DNA of 64,000 bases from Pseudomonas cichorii (GCF_018343775.1 NZ_CP074349.1:1168001-1232000), one strand, 5' to 3'; positions 26,522 through 36,161 are shown, numbered from the stretch's first letter. Translations and numbers: made by a program. The notes: generated by a model from the letters alone, not told the origin.

Positions 26522-28033
26522 TCAGCTCCGGGCGAACAGCCTCTGCTCCACTCGATTGCGTCCATTGTTCTTGGCCTGATACAGCGCCTTGTCTGCCAGC
26601 CCGAACAGGGCTTCGAGCTTACTGTTCTGCTGGACGATCTGTGAGGCGACACCAATGCTGACCGTGATCGACTGGGTGTCGTCGGTAAACGGAGGAATGG
26701 CTTCGACCGCCAGTCGGATCGACTCAGCCAACACCATCGCGCCCTGCAGATCGGTTTCAGGCAGCACCACGACAAACTCCTCGCCACCATAGCGGGCGGC
26801 TATATCGCCAGGGCGACGGATATTGCGTGAAAGGGTGTAGGCGACCTTGCGCAGTGCCTCATCTCCGCCTTGATGGCCATGGCGTTCATTGAAGGCCTTG
26901 AAATGGTCCACGTCGATCATCAGCAGCGACAGTGGCTTGCCGGAACGCAGCGCTCGCGCCCATTCGATGTCCAGCGCATCATCGAGCTGACGCCGGTTTG
27001 CCAGCCCGGTCAGGCCATCGGTCGCGGCGAGGCTGGCCAGTTTGTCTTCAGCCATGTGGCGGCGGCGCAGCTCACGGCACAGCAGCAAGGTCAGCCAGAC
27101 AATCCCGATGCACAGCACACCAGTGGCGCTGCCCACCAGCCAGGCATTGCGTCTCCAGACCGCATACACCTCTTCCTCGGCCTGACCGATCACAACAATC
27201 AGTTGCAAATCGCCGACACGGGAAAAGGTATAGAAGCGCATGGCATTGAGCTGGGATGACATGGCGGTGAAGCTGCCGGTGCCTTCCTGCACGATACGCT
27301 TGAAGTTTTCCGAGGCGCTGTAATCCTTCCCCGTCAGGTCCTGGCCTTCGATATCGGGGTAGCGGACCAGCATGGTGCCCTGTGCCGTGATCAGGCTGAT
27401 GCTGCTGCCTTTTTCCAGCACCTGGCTCTTGAACAGTTGCTTGAAGTAAATCAGCCGTATGACGCCACTGGCGACGCCTTCAAATTCGCCATTGGGGCCA
27501 GACAGGCGACGGCTGAGGCTGATGCACCAATCAGGATTGCCCGAGCGTGTCTTGAACGGGCCGCTTACGTGCAGACCCAGGGACGGGTTTTTCAGGTGGT
27601 TCTGGAAATAGGCGCGATCTGAAAAGTTATCGTTGCGCGGGGTGACCGACAAAGAGTCAGCAATAATCTTTCCGGTGTTATCCAACAGCACCATGTCGCC
27701 CTTGAACGGCGCTATTGTGGAGCGATCAAACAGGACAAGTTGCCGCAGTTCTGCCGAAATACCCATCAGGTCTGGACGCTTCCACGACTTGAGAATGCCT
27801 TGCAATGAAGTGTCATACAGCTCGGCATTGCGCAGGACATCGGCATTGATCAGTTGAACGATATTAGAGGCTGTGCGGGCCGCCGACGATGTGGCATCGG
27901 CACGCTCGCGAGCCAGCAGAAACGCGACAATGATCAGAATGGCAAGCATCGACAACGAGCTGCCGCCGATCAGCACTTTCTCGGAGCGTGTCCACTTGTA
28001 GTTTGCAGATTGCAGAGGTGCAGGAGAATTCAT
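26522..28033 (-). CDS. Membrane diguanylate cyclase with dCache-type sensor
   Basis: A 503-residue protein with TM1 (about 22-43, LIGGSSLSMLAILIIVAFLL), a long periplasmic sensor that looks like dCache (about 45-295), TM2 (about 302-325) and a GGDEF domain (about 345-500). The catalytic GGEEF is intact, and an inhibitory I-site RPGD lies five residues before it. It should synthesise c-di-GMP in response to an external signal and be product-inhibited. No EAL domain is present. It is monocistronic, and a c-di-GMP link to the fimbrial operon 7 kb away is only speculation. Confidence 0.92.
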   Translation of the reverse strand: MNSPAPLQSANYKWTRSEKVLIGGSSLSMLAILIIVAFLLARERADATSSAARTASNIVQLINADVLRNAELYDTSLQGILKSWKRPDLMGISAELRQLVLFDRSTIAPFKGDMVLLDNTGKIIADSLSVTPRNDNFSDRAYFQNHLKNPSLGLHVSGPFKTRSGNPDWCISLSRRLSGPNGEFEGVASGVIRLIYFKQLFKSQVLEKGSSISLITAQGTMLVRYPDIEGQDLTGKDYSASENFKRIVQEGTGSFTAMSSQLNAMRFYTFSRVGDLQLIVVIGQAEEEVYAVWRRNAWLVGSATGVLCIGIVWLTLLLCRELRRRHMAEDKLASLAATDGLTGLANRRQLDDALDIEWARALRSGKPLSLLMIDVDHFKAFNERHGHQGGDEALRKVAYTLSRNIRRPGDIAARYGGEEFVVVLPETDLQGAMVLAESIRLAVEAIPPFTDDTQSITVSIGVASQIVQQNSKLEALFGLADKALYQAKNNGRNRVEQRLFARS

Positions 28034-28204
28034 CGCAGCCGTTGTACGTCCAAAACAGGGCGGTCAAGGCCGGGATATATATCACGCTCTTTATGAAAAT
28101 ATATAAATTAATTCAAGTAAGGACGGGTTTTTCGGGGGCAGTACAGTGAATAAGAATATTTCATTAGTGTGCTGTTTGTTGACGTTGTTTTTATGACGCT
28201 GGCG

Positions 28205-29569
28205 TTAGAGCGGTAGATGGATTCCGAACGTATTGAAACCCTGCTCGCTTCTCACAAAGACCGTACCGCCGTGCATCAGCGCAATGGCTTTGACGATTGC
28301 CAGACCCAGGCCATGATTGGCGCCGCTGTTGCTGCGTGATGCATCTACCCGATAGAACCGCTCGAACAGCCGGGGCAAATGTTCTCGCGGTATTGGTGGG
28401 CCGGGGTTGGCGACGCCGATGCTGACATGTTCGCTGGCTGACTGAATGTCCACGCGAATCACTTCGCCCGGCTCGGTATGTTGCACCGCATTGTGCAGCA
28501 GATTGATCAGCGCGCGACGCAGGTGGGCTTTCTCGATGGGAACGCTGGCATCACCTTGCACTTGGACTTTGACCTGAGCGTCTTCGAGGATGAAGTCCAG
28601 ATAATCGAGAGTAGTGGCGACTTCCTGGGCGAGGGAGGCACAGGTCAGTTCGGTGGCTTTGCTGCCCTGGTCGGCGCTGGCCAGGAACAGCATGTCGTTG
28701 ATGATCGAGCGCAGCCGCTCCAGCTCTTCAAGGTTCGATTGCAGCACCTCGAAGTAATGCTCTGCCGAGCGGCCACGGGTCAGTGCCACCTGGGTCTGGC
28801 CAATGAGGTTGGTCAGCGGCGATCGCAGCTCATGGGCCACATCGGCGTTGAACGATTCAAGCCGTGAATAGGCCTGTTCGACACGCTCCAGCGTCGAGTT
28901 GAAAGAGGTGACGAACTGTTCCAGCTCCGGCGGTAGCGGCGACATGCGCAGGCGACCGGACAAATGCGGCGGCGACAGTTTGCTGGCTTCCCAGGAAAGA
29001 CTGGCCAGCGGTCGCAGACCAATGCGCGCCACCCAGTAACCCAGCACCGAAGCCAGCACGACGCCGACCACTGCCAGGCTGATAAGGGCAATCAGCAGCG
29101 AGTGCTGGGTATGCCAGAACGTTTCTGTGTCGATGGCGGTCATGAAGCGCAACGTAGGGCGCTGGTCCTTGGCCGGGAACTCGCTGACCAGCACTTTGAA
29201 AGGATATGGATGATCGGCCAGCCTGAAGTCGTGCATGCCCAATGGGCCTTGGGCCAGACGGTGGATCTCGGCGTTCGGGTTGCCGTATTCATAGAGCGGA
29301 TCGTCGCTGACCACCCAGAAGCGGATGCGCTTGTCTTCCTCGCTCAACAGGCTGAGCTTGTTCTTGATCTTGCCCCAGTGCTCGGGGTTGCCGAAGCGAC
29401 TGACCGCCGACTCCAGCACACTGTAGCGCGCATCCACCTCGGCCTTGGGCAGCAGGTCCAGGCCCTTGTCGACTTGCAGGTACAAGACCCAGCCGATCAG
29501 CAGAAATACCCCGAAGGCAACCAGCGCGAACAGGCCGCTCAGGCGCAAGGCGATGGAATCAGTCCGCAC
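28205..29569 (-). CDS. CusS/CopS-type sensor histidine kinase
   Basis: A 454-residue kinase with TM1 (about 10-30, LFALVAFGVFLLIGWVLYL), a periplasmic domain (about 35-160), TM2 (about 165-190), HAMP, H-box FNADVAHELRSPLTNLIGQ, N-box ALINLLHNAVQHT and G-box NHGLGLAIVKAIALMHGG. The start is GTG at 29569, overlapping the response-regulator stop by 11 nt; the longer ATG frame reads through the regulator gene. It is last in mfp-rnd-rr-hk, so it probably senses a pump substrate, by analogy a metal or envelope toxicant. Confidence 0.9.
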   Translation of the reverse strand: MRTDSIALRLSGLFALVAFGVFLLIGWVLYLQVDKGLDLLPKAEVDARYSVLESAVSRFGNPEHWGKIKNKLSLLSEEDKRIRFWVVSDDPLYEYGNPNAEIHRLAQGPLGMHDFRLADHPYPFKVLVSEFPAKDQRPTLRFMTAIDTETFWHTQHSLLIALISLAVVGVVLASVLGYWVARIGLRPLASLSWEASKLSPPHLSGRLRMSPLPPELEQFVTSFNSTLERVEQAYSRLESFNADVAHELRSPLTNLIGQTQVALTRGRSAEHYFEVLQSNLEELERLRSIINDMLFLASADQGSKATELTCASLAQEVATTLDYLDFILEDAQVKVQVQGDASVPIEKAHLRRALINLLHNAVQHTEPGEVIRVDIQSASEHVSIGVANPGPPIPREHLPRLFERFYRVDASRSNSGANHGLGLAIVKAIALMHGGTVFVRSEQGFNTFGIHLPL

Positions 29570-30236
29570 CGCGGTTCTCCAGCACATAGCCCATACCACG
29601 GATGGTGTGCAGCAGCTTCTGTTCGTGAGGACCATCCAGCTTGGCACGCAGGCGCTTGATCGCGACTTCGACGACGTTGGCGTCGCTGTCGAAATTGATA
29701 TCCCAGACCATCTCGGCAATCGATGTCTTGGAGAGGATTTCCCCCTGACGCCGGGCCAGTACACTGAGCAGCGAAAACTCCTTGGCGGTCAGCTCCAGGC
29801 GCACCCCGGCGCGAGTGGCCTTGCGGCTGATCAGGTCGATCCACAGGTCGGCGATGCTGATCTGTACCGGTTCATGACCGCCGCTGCGCCGGGTCAGGGC
29901 TTGCAGGCGGGCAACCAGCTCCAGAAAGGAAAAGGGCTTGCCCAGATAGTCGTCGGCCCCTTCGCGCAGGCCGCGAATCCGGTCATCGACCTGCTCGCGT
30001 GCGGTCAGCATGATCACCGGCGTCTGCTTTTTCGCCCGCAGGGCGCGCAGCACACCAAAGCCATCGAGGCCCGGCAGCATCACGTCGAGAATGATGACGG
30101 CGTATTCGTTTTCCAGGGCCAGGTGCAGCCCTTCGATACCGTCCCGGGCCAGGTCCACGGTATAGCCTTGTTCGGTCAGGCCACGATGCAGGTAATCCGC
30201 TGTTTTCTCTTCGTCTTCGATAATCAGCACGCGCAT
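29559..30236 (-). CDS. OmpR/CusR-type response regulator
   Basis: A 225-residue regulator with a receiver (about 1-115; Asp in VIILDVMLPGLDGFG, Lys in GADDYLGKPFSFLEL) and winged-helix DNA-binding domain (about 130-220, ending TIRGMGYVLENR). It most resembles the CopR/CusR/IrlR class. It starts 10 bp after the RND pump gene and overlaps the kinase gene, so the pump is encoded with its own two-component control. Confidence 0.92.
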   Translation of the reverse strand: MRVLIIEDEEKTADYLHRGLTEQGYTVDLARDGIEGLHLALENEYAVIILDVMLPGLDGFGVLRALRAKKQTPVIMLTAREQVDDRIRGLREGADDYLGKPFSFLELVARLQALTRRSGGHEPVQISIADLWIDLISRKATRAGVRLELTAKEFSLLSVLARRQGEILSKTSIAEMVWDINFDSDANVVEVAIKRLRAKLDGPHEQKLLHTIRGMGYVLENRGAD

Positions 30237-30246
30237 GGGACGACTC

Positions 30247-33200
30247 TCACTTGTGGATGGCCAGCGCTGGCGCAGGCTCTGGCTGGCGGCGATGGAACAG
30301 CCGCTCCAGTTGCAGATAGATGACCGGTGTGGTGAACAACGTCAGCATCTGGCTGACCAGCAGGCCGCCGACCACTGCAATCCCCAGGGGCTGGCGCAGT
30401 TCGGCACCGACCCCGAAGCCGAGCATCAGCGGCAAGGCGCCGAGCAGGGCAGCGAGGGTGGTCATGATAATCGGACGAAAGCGCGTCAGGCAGGCTTCGT
30501 AGATTGCCTCTTGTGGCGTCATGCCTTGTTCGCGCTGGGCTTCGAGGGCGAAGTCCACCAGCAGGATGCCGTTTTTCTTGACGATGCCGATCAGTAGCAC
30601 CACGCCGATCAGCGCCATGATCGAGAAGTCCTGGCCCATCAACCACAGCAGCAACAGCGCGCCGATGCCTGCCGAGGGCAGGGTGGAAATGATGGTCAGC
30701 GGGTGGACGAAACTCTCGTAAAGCACACCCAGAATGATGTACACCGCCACCAGCGCTGCCAGAATCAGCCAGGGCTGGTTGGCCAGAGAACTCTGGAATG
30801 CCTGGGCGGCGCCCTGGAAGTTGCCGATGATCGCTGCCGGCATGGCGATTTCTTTCTTGGCCTCATCCAGCATGCGTACTGCATCGCCCAACGCCACGCC
30901 CGAGGCCAGGTTGAATGACAGGTTGGCGGCCGGGAACATGCCGTCATGACTGATGGACAGCGGCCCCATGGTCGGAGCGCTGACCTTGGCCAGTGCCGAC
31001 AGCGGCACCATCTCGTTGGTCAGCGGCGAGCGCAGATAGAAGTAGTTCAGGCTTTCGGCCTTGCCGCGCTGTTGCGCGTCCAGTTCCAGTACGACCTTGT
31101 ATTGGTTGACCTCGGTCTGGAATTCGCTGATCTGCCGCTGGCCGAAGGCGTCGTAGAGCGCTTGATCGACGTCTGCGGTGGTCAGCCCGAAACGTGAGGC
31201 GGCGCTGCGGTCGATGTCGATATGGGTCACGCTGCCGCCCAGTTGCAGGTCGTTGGACAGGTCGCGGAATGCCGGGTTGCTGCGCAGTTTTTCGGTCAGG
31301 CGCTGTGTCCAGGTGTTGAGCAGGTCGCCATCGTTGCTCTTGAGCACGTACTGATACTGGCTGCGGCTGGGGCCGGAGCTGAGGTTGATGTCCTGCCCGG
31401 CGCGCAGGTAAAGCACGATGCCGGGGACCTTGGCCAGTTTCGGACGCAGGCGGTCGATGAACTCATTGACCGACACGTCGCGCTGGGCCCGTGGCTTGAG
31501 GGAAATCCAGAAGCGGCCGTTGGCGATGGTCTGGTTGCTGCCGCTGACGCCCACCGAATGCGAGAACGCCAGCACCGCCGGATCGGCGCCGACGATCTTT
31601 GCCAGCTCCAGGTGTTTTTTCACCATGTCGGGGTAGGAAATATCGGCTGCGGCTTCTGTGGTGCCGAGGGCGAACGCGGTGTCCTGAACAGGAAAGAAGC
31701 CCTTGGGGATCAACACATAACCGACAACAGCCAGTACCAGCGTCAGGCCGAATACCCCTAGCGTCAGGCGCTGGTGAGCCAAAGCCTTGCGCAAGCCGCG
31801 TTCATAAAACGCCAGCAGTCGTTCACCAAACCCGGGTTTCTTGTGTTGGTCGTGCTTGGGAGCGCGCATGAACATGGCTGCGAGGGTAGGGGCCAGGGTC
31901 AGGGATACGACGACTGAAATCAGGATGGTCGCCGTGGCTGTCAGGGCAAACTCCTTGAACAGTCGCCCGACCACGCCGCCCATGAACAGCAGCGGAATGA
32001 AGGCCGCCACCAGAGAGAAGCTGATCGATACCACCGTGAAGCCGATTTCCCCCGAACCCTTGATAGCCGCCTCGCGCATGCCCTGGCCTGCTTCAAGGTG
32101 GCGATGGATGTTCTCCACCACAACGATGGCATCGTCCACCACGAAGCCGACGGCCACCACAATCGCCACCAGGGTCAGGTTGTTCAGGCTGAAGCCCATG
32201 ACGTACATCATCGCGAAGCTGGCAATCAGCGACACGCCCAGTACGCTGCTGACGATAAGGGTGGCGGACAACTGGCGCAGGAACAGAGCCATGACCGCGA
32301 TCACCAACAGGACGGCGATCAGCAGGGTCAGTTCGACTTCATGCAGCGAGGCGCGGATGGTGCGGGTCCGGTCGTTGAGCACTGAAACGTCCACGGATGC
32401 AGGCAGCATTTCCCGCAATCGCGGCAGTTCGCGCTGAACGCGGTCCACGGTATCGACAATGTTGGCGCCTGGCTGGCGGAAGATCGCGATATTGACGCCC
32501 TGCTGGTCACCGGACCAGGTTTTGACGTAGGCGTTTTCGGAGCCATTGATGACCCGCGCCACATCCTTGAGATGCACGGGAGCGCCGTCCTTGTAGGAGA
32601 CAATCAACTGCGCATAGTCCTGGGGCTTGAACAACTGATCGTTGGCAGACAGTGTGGAAATACTGTCCTTGCCATACAAGGCGCCCTTGGCCAGGTTCAG
32701 GCTTGTCTGCTGAACAGACTGGCGTATATCCGCCAGGGTCAGGCCCAGTGCGGCGAGTTTTTCCGGGGCTGCCTGGATGCGGATCGCCGGGCGTTGCTGC
32801 CCTGCGATTGCCACTTGGCCAACGCCTTCTATCTGGCTGATCTGCCGGGCCAGCAGGGTTTCGGTGATATCGCTCAGTTCGGTGCCGGGCATCAGGCTGG
32901 AGCTGACGCTCAGGATCAGCACCGGGCTGTCAGCCGGGTTGACCTTGCGCCAGGTTGGCAGGTTTGGCAGGTCGGCGGGCAAGCGTCCTGCGGCCGTATT
33001 GATGGCGGCCTGCACTTCCTGGGCGGCGGTATCGATGCTTTTGTTGAGGGTGAATTGCAGGGTCAGATTGGTCGAGCCCAGCGCGCTGCTGGAGGTCATC
33101 TGGGTCATGCCCGGTATGGCGCTGAACTGCACTTCAAGCGGCGTGGCCACCGAGGACGCCATGGTTTCCGGGCTGGCGCCGGGAAGTTGGGCGCTGACCT

Positions 33201-33348
33201 GGATGGTCGGGAATTCGGCTTCCGGCAACGGCGCGATGGGCAGGCGCGGGAAGGCGATGGCCCCCAGCAATACCAGCGCAAACGTCAGCAGCAGGGTGGC
33301 GACCGGGTGATCAATGCACCAGGCCGAGATCGAGCCCCGACCTTTCAT
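30247..33348 (-). CDS. RND multidrug efflux transporter (MdtC/MuxC-like)
   Basis: A 1033-residue HAE-1 inner-membrane pump with the usual 12-helix plan, two large periplasmic loops, and the proton-relay aspartate pair in VGFVVDDAIVVVENI. It starts MKGRGSISAWCIDHPVATLLL. Its ATG overlaps the membrane-fusion gene stop as ATGA. Only one pump subunit is encoded, whereas MdtBC/MuxBC systems have two, and there is no outer-membrane factor in the window. It must borrow an OMF (for example an OprM-like one) from elsewhere. Substrates are unknown. Confidence 0.92.
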   Translation of the reverse strand: MKGRGSISAWCIDHPVATLLLTFALVLLGAIAFPRLPIAPLPEAEFPTIQVSAQLPGASPETMASSVATPLEVQFSAIPGMTQMTSSSALGSTNLTLQFTLNKSIDTAAQEVQAAINTAAGRLPADLPNLPTWRKVNPADSPVLILSVSSSLMPGTELSDITETLLARQISQIEGVGQVAIAGQQRPAIRIQAAPEKLAALGLTLADIRQSVQQTSLNLAKGALYGKDSISTLSANDQLFKPQDYAQLIVSYKDGAPVHLKDVARVINGSENAYVKTWSGDQQGVNIAIFRQPGANIVDTVDRVQRELPRLREMLPASVDVSVLNDRTRTIRASLHEVELTLLIAVLLVIAVMALFLRQLSATLIVSSVLGVSLIASFAMMYVMGFSLNNLTLVAIVVAVGFVVDDAIVVVENIHRHLEAGQGMREAAIKGSGEIGFTVVSISFSLVAAFIPLLFMGGVVGRLFKEFALTATATILISVVVSLTLAPTLAAMFMRAPKHDQHKKPGFGERLLAFYERGLRKALAHQRLTLGVFGLTLVLAVVGYVLIPKGFFPVQDTAFALGTTEAAADISYPDMVKKHLELAKIVGADPAVLAFSHSVGVSGSNQTIANGRFWISLKPRAQRDVSVNEFIDRLRPKLAKVPGIVLYLRAGQDINLSSGPSRSQYQYVLKSNDGDLLNTWTQRLTEKLRSNPAFRDLSNDLQLGGSVTHIDIDRSAASRFGLTTADVDQALYDAFGQRQISEFQTEVNQYKVVLELDAQQRGKAESLNYFYLRSPLTNEMVPLSALAKVSAPTMGPLSISHDGMFPAANLSFNLASGVALGDAVRMLDEAKKEIAMPAAIIGNFQGAAQAFQSSLANQPWLILAALVAVYIILGVLYESFVHPLTIISTLPSAGIGALLLLWLMGQDFSIMALIGVVLLIGIVKKNGILLVDFALEAQREQGMTPQEAIYEACLTRFRPIIMTTLAALLGALPLMLGFGVGAELRQPLGIAVVGGLLVSQMLTLFTTPVIYLQLERLFHRRQPEPAPALAIHK

Positions 33349-34505
33349 TGCGCGCTCCCCACCTTGAGCAAGGCAGGCTGTGGCGATTCACTCACTACTT
33401 CGATCCGCGCCCCTGGCCGGAGTCGCGACTGTCCGTCGCTGACCAGTACGTCACCGGCTTGCGGGCCGCTGATCAGGGTCAGGTCGCTGTCCTGATAAAG
33501 CACCGTGACGGGCACCACTTCGACTTTCTGTTCGCTCGTGACTCGATACACATAATGCTGGTCGATGCCACGCTGCACGACCTGCGGCGGGACCTTGAGC
33601 GAGTTGCGTTCGATGCCGGTCTGGATCTTGACCGTGACCAATTGTCCAGGCCAGAGCTTTTCATCGGCGTTGTCGAACTGTGCCTTGGCGCGAATGGTGC
33701 CAGTGGTCGCCGATACCTGGTTGTCAATCAGCGCCAGTTTGCCTTCGCCCAGCAGTGTGCCGTTGGCGCCATCGCCCAGGTAAGCCTTGACTGCCGCCGA
33801 AGCGGGATTGGCGGTCAGGGTCTGCAAGGTGGGCAGCATGTGTTGCGGCAGGGAGAACTCCACCGCCACCGGGTTTATCTGAGTGACGGAAAACATGCCG
33901 GTGGCATCGCTGACACGTAGAAAGTTGCCTTCATCGACATTGCGAATCCCGACCCGGCCAGTCACCGGGGAGCGAATCTGGGTGTGGGAAAGTTGTACCT
34001 GTGCGGCATTGATGTTGGCCTGATTACCCAGCACGGTGGCAGTGAGCTGACGAACCAGAGCCTGTTGCTGGTCGAACGTCTGCCGGGAGATGCCGTTGTC
34101 GTCAGTCAGTTGGCGATAACGCTTGAGGTCCACTTGCGCCACATCCAGTTGCGCCTGGCTCTGGGCCAGTTGGGCGCGGGCCTGTTCGAGTGTGGCGCGA
34201 ATCGAGCGGTCATCCAGGGTTGCCAGCAGGTCGCCGGACTTGACCGATTGCCCTTCCTTGACCAGCAGGCGGGTGAGGATGCCGTCTACCTGCGGGCGAA
34301 TCACCACGCTTTGCAACGACAACACCGAACCTATTCCGGTTACGAAACGCGGTACGTCCTCGGCACTGACACTGATCACTTTGACCGGCACGGCGACCGG
34401 GGTGTTTGTCTTGGTAACAGCAGGGCGTGTCAGGTTCCAGGCGGCAATCGCGGCAAGCGTTGCTAAGGTGGCCACAGCAATGACGATTCTGGTCTGTTTA
34501 CGCAT
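33345..34505 (-). CDS. RND periplasmic membrane-fusion protein
   Basis: A 386-residue MdtA/MuxA-like adaptor with an N-terminal membrane anchor (about 6-26, IVIAVATLATLAAIAAW; no lipobox cysteine). A lipoyl half-motif RPQVDGILTRLLVKEGQSVKSGDLLATLD is seen in pieces, then an alpha-hairpin coiled coil (about 105-165), the second lipoyl half (TQIRSPVTGRVGIRNV) and a beta-barrel domain. It heads the mfp-rnd-rr-hk operon. Confidence 0.92.
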   Translation of the reverse strand: MRKQTRIVIAVATLATLAAIAAWNLTRPAVTKTNTPVAVPVKVISVSAEDVPRFVTGIGSVLSLQSVVIRPQVDGILTRLLVKEGQSVKSGDLLATLDDRSIRATLEQARAQLAQSQAQLDVAQVDLKRYRQLTDDNGISRQTFDQQQALVRQLTATVLGNQANINAAQVQLSHTQIRSPVTGRVGIRNVDEGNFLRVSDATGMFSVTQINPVAVEFSLPQHMLPTLQTLTANPASAAVKAYLGDGANGTLLGEGKLALIDNQVSATTGTIRAKAQFDNADEKLWPGQLVTVKIQTGIERNSLKVPPQVVQRGIDQHYVYRVTSEQKVEVVPVTVLYQDSDLTLISGPQAGDVLVSDGQSRLRPGARIEVVSESPQPALLKVGSAQ

Positions 34506-34855
34506 GTGAAGGAGGCGCCGGTAGGGTCAAGTGAGAAACCATGAAGTCTGGTGCTCCTTATAGCGGGTAAACCCGGTCAGTAGAATGACTTTTAGCTGTC
34601 AGAATTGTCAGCAAGCGACCAGCAGGGAGTCGCAGCATCAAGAAACGCCAGTTTCAGGCGATATCTGTTTCAGGTTGCACGGGAACACGCTTGAATCACT
34701 CACAGGTTCTAGAGCACGAAGTTATTGCAGCATTACTTGCAGAAAATTCGCGCTCTACACAAGAAACATCCTACAGGCAATGTAAGATTTTTCTGGCGAT
34801 TAATCCTTTTGTCGACTTAACTAAAACCTGTCGGTTGATCTAGCGGAGTAGAACC
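34506..34855. other. Intergenic region between RND operon and fimbrial locus
   Basis: This 350-bp stretch separates the divergent pump operon and the fimbrial-domain gene. I see no convincing ORF. It should contain promoters for both sides, including a likely CopR-type box for the pump, but I could not identify one. Base composition is slightly more A+T rich towards the fimbrial side. Confidence 0.5.
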
Positions 34856-35236
34856 ATGAAGCGCGAGGCGTCGGTGTGGAGAAAGTTTGTCGGGGCTGTA
34901 TCCAGTGTCCGGAAACTGTCTGCTTTTATCAGTGTTTCTGTGGTGTTCTTATCCGCGCCCATCATGGCGCAAAGCGAAGGGCTCAGGTTTCACGGCAAAC
35001 TTGTCAATACAGGCTGCACTGTCGAAAGGACTGTCACCCGCGTGACAGATAGTGACGTTCGTTATTTACAGGTTTCCGGTATCACGGTGCAAGTCCGTGC
35101 CGGGCGCGATGCATGCGGCGAGCAGGCCATTCCGTTCAGCCTGCACTATCAGCTATTGCCGGTTACTTCATTGCAGGCAGGCATACAGAATCCCGGGAAT
35201 ATCCAGACAGGGTTGCTCATACTGACTTATCAATAA
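34856..35236 (+). CDS. Small secreted fimbrial-domain protein
   Basis: A 126-residue protein with a long signal sequence (about 1-39, ending SAPIMAQSEG) and a mature part of about 87 residues. That part contains LRFHGKLVNTGCTVER and DACGEQAIPFSL, a cysteine pair placed as in type 1 pilins, and ends GLLILTYQ like a pilin C-terminal strand. It is shorter than a normal subunit (150-180 residues), so it could be a minor, cap or termination subunit, or a reduced relic. A terminator separates it from the fimbrial operon. A GGAG lies 12 nt before the ATG. Confidence 0.65.
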   Translation: MKREASVWRKFVGAVSSVRKLSAFISVSVVFLSAPIMAQSEGLRFHGKLVNTGCTVERTVTRVTDSDVRYLQVSGITVQVRAGRDACGEQAIPFSLHYQLLPVTSLQAGIQNPGNIQTGLLILTYQ

Positions 35237-35252
35237 GCGCCTTCTTCTCATG

Positions 35253-35283
35253 AACCGTCATGTTGGGCAGTGTGACGGTTTTT
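35253..35283 (+). terminator. Terminator after the small fimbrial-domain gene
   Basis: The stem AACCGTCA/TGACGGTT with a 12-nt loop is followed by TTT after the stem's own TT. The rest of the 300-bp gap to 35543 holds the fimbrial operon promoter; I see no further structure I can name. Confidence 0.75.
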
Positions 35284-35543
35284 CAGGCTTTGAAAAAAAG
35301 CGAATTCTGTTTAGCTAAATGCAATCTTTGGTTGAGTGTTTTGCTCTGTCTTTCTGCGCAGTCCGCGGTCCGTATGGCGTGTAGGCTATTTTTAATTTTT
35401 CCTACAGAAACGTCCTGCAATTAAAGTTGGTCTATCTCCTGTTTCAAAGTCATTAGCCTGACAGCGGCTTAAAAGTCCGGGACCTATAGTGCTCGCCGTC
35501 CGATAGTGGGCACACACGAAATAACACAAGGAATGTCGTTGGT

Positions 35544-36128
35544 ATGAAAAAGCTTTCTCTCACATTGGCTGTTATGGGCGTTCTGGGCTTGGGTGCTGCG
35601 GGCATGGCTAACGCCGCCAACAACGGTAAGTTGATATTCAATGGAACACTGACCAATATTTCCTGTGATGTTGCTCCAGGCACGGGTGTCAGCCCGGGTA
35701 CCAATCCTGGCGAAATCAATGTCGATCTTGGAAATGTATCGTTTTCCGATATCGGTCTTTCGAGTGAAAGCAAACTCGAAACGGCCATGCCTATTCAGTT
35801 GCTGGTCAACTGCAGTGCCGGTGCCGATCAGTACAACATGGTGAAAATGCGTTTTACAGCCCGCAATGGCAGTGGCCTGGATAACAACGATCCGAAACTG
35901 TTGCGCACCACCGGTGCGGCAGACGGTGTCGGTATTGGTCTGCTCAACGCATCCAATGTACTCATGGACCTGAGTGGTAATGAAACCATCGACAACACCC
36001 TGGTGAAGGATGGTGCGGGTGGTGCGACGGCAGAAATCAACTTCGGCGCCGTCTATGTACTCAATGGCACACCGACCAATCCGGGTAATGCCGATGGTTT
36101 CATGCCTTTCGTGCTGGACTACGAGTAA
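35544..36128 (+). CDS. Type 1-like major fimbrial subunit
   Basis: A 194-residue pilin with a signal peptide (1-22, ending GMANAANNG) and a mature domain starting NGKLIFNGTLTNISCDVAPG. The two cysteines of the pilin disulfide are in NISCDV and LLVNCSAGAD. The C-terminus ends PFVLDYE, compatible with chaperone recognition of alternating hydrophobics. It is the first gene of a chaperone-usher operon (subunit-chaperone-usher-chaperone-adhesin) of the Cup layout. A strong hairpin just after the stop may favour its mRNA over the downstream genes. Confidence 0.88.
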   Translation: MKKLSLTLAVMGVLGLGAAGMANAANNGKLIFNGTLTNISCDVAPGTGVSPGTNPGEINVDLGNVSFSDIGLSSESKLETAMPIQLLVNCSAGADQYNMVKMRFTARNGSGLDNNDPKLLRTTGAADGVGIGLLNASNVLMDLSGNETIDNTLVKDGAGGATAEINFGAVYVLNGTPTNPGNADGFMPFVLDYE

Positions 36129-36134
36129 TGAAAC

Positions 36135-36161
36135 GGCAGGGTGAGCATTGCTCGCCCTGCC
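36135..36161 (+). other. Intercistronic hairpin after the pilin gene
   Basis: GGCAGGGTGAGCA and TGCTCGCCCTGCC pair over up to 13 bp (one G-U) with almost no loop, 7 nt after the pilin stop codon and before the chaperone start. There is no U-run, so it is more likely an RNA-stabilising or attenuating element than a full terminator. Confidence 0.65.

Noticed and set aside
29570..29764. A 65-residue N-terminal extension of the sensor kinase frame
   Set aside because: It overlaps the response-regulator gene out of frame; the GTG at 29569 gives a normal membrane-anchored kinase start.
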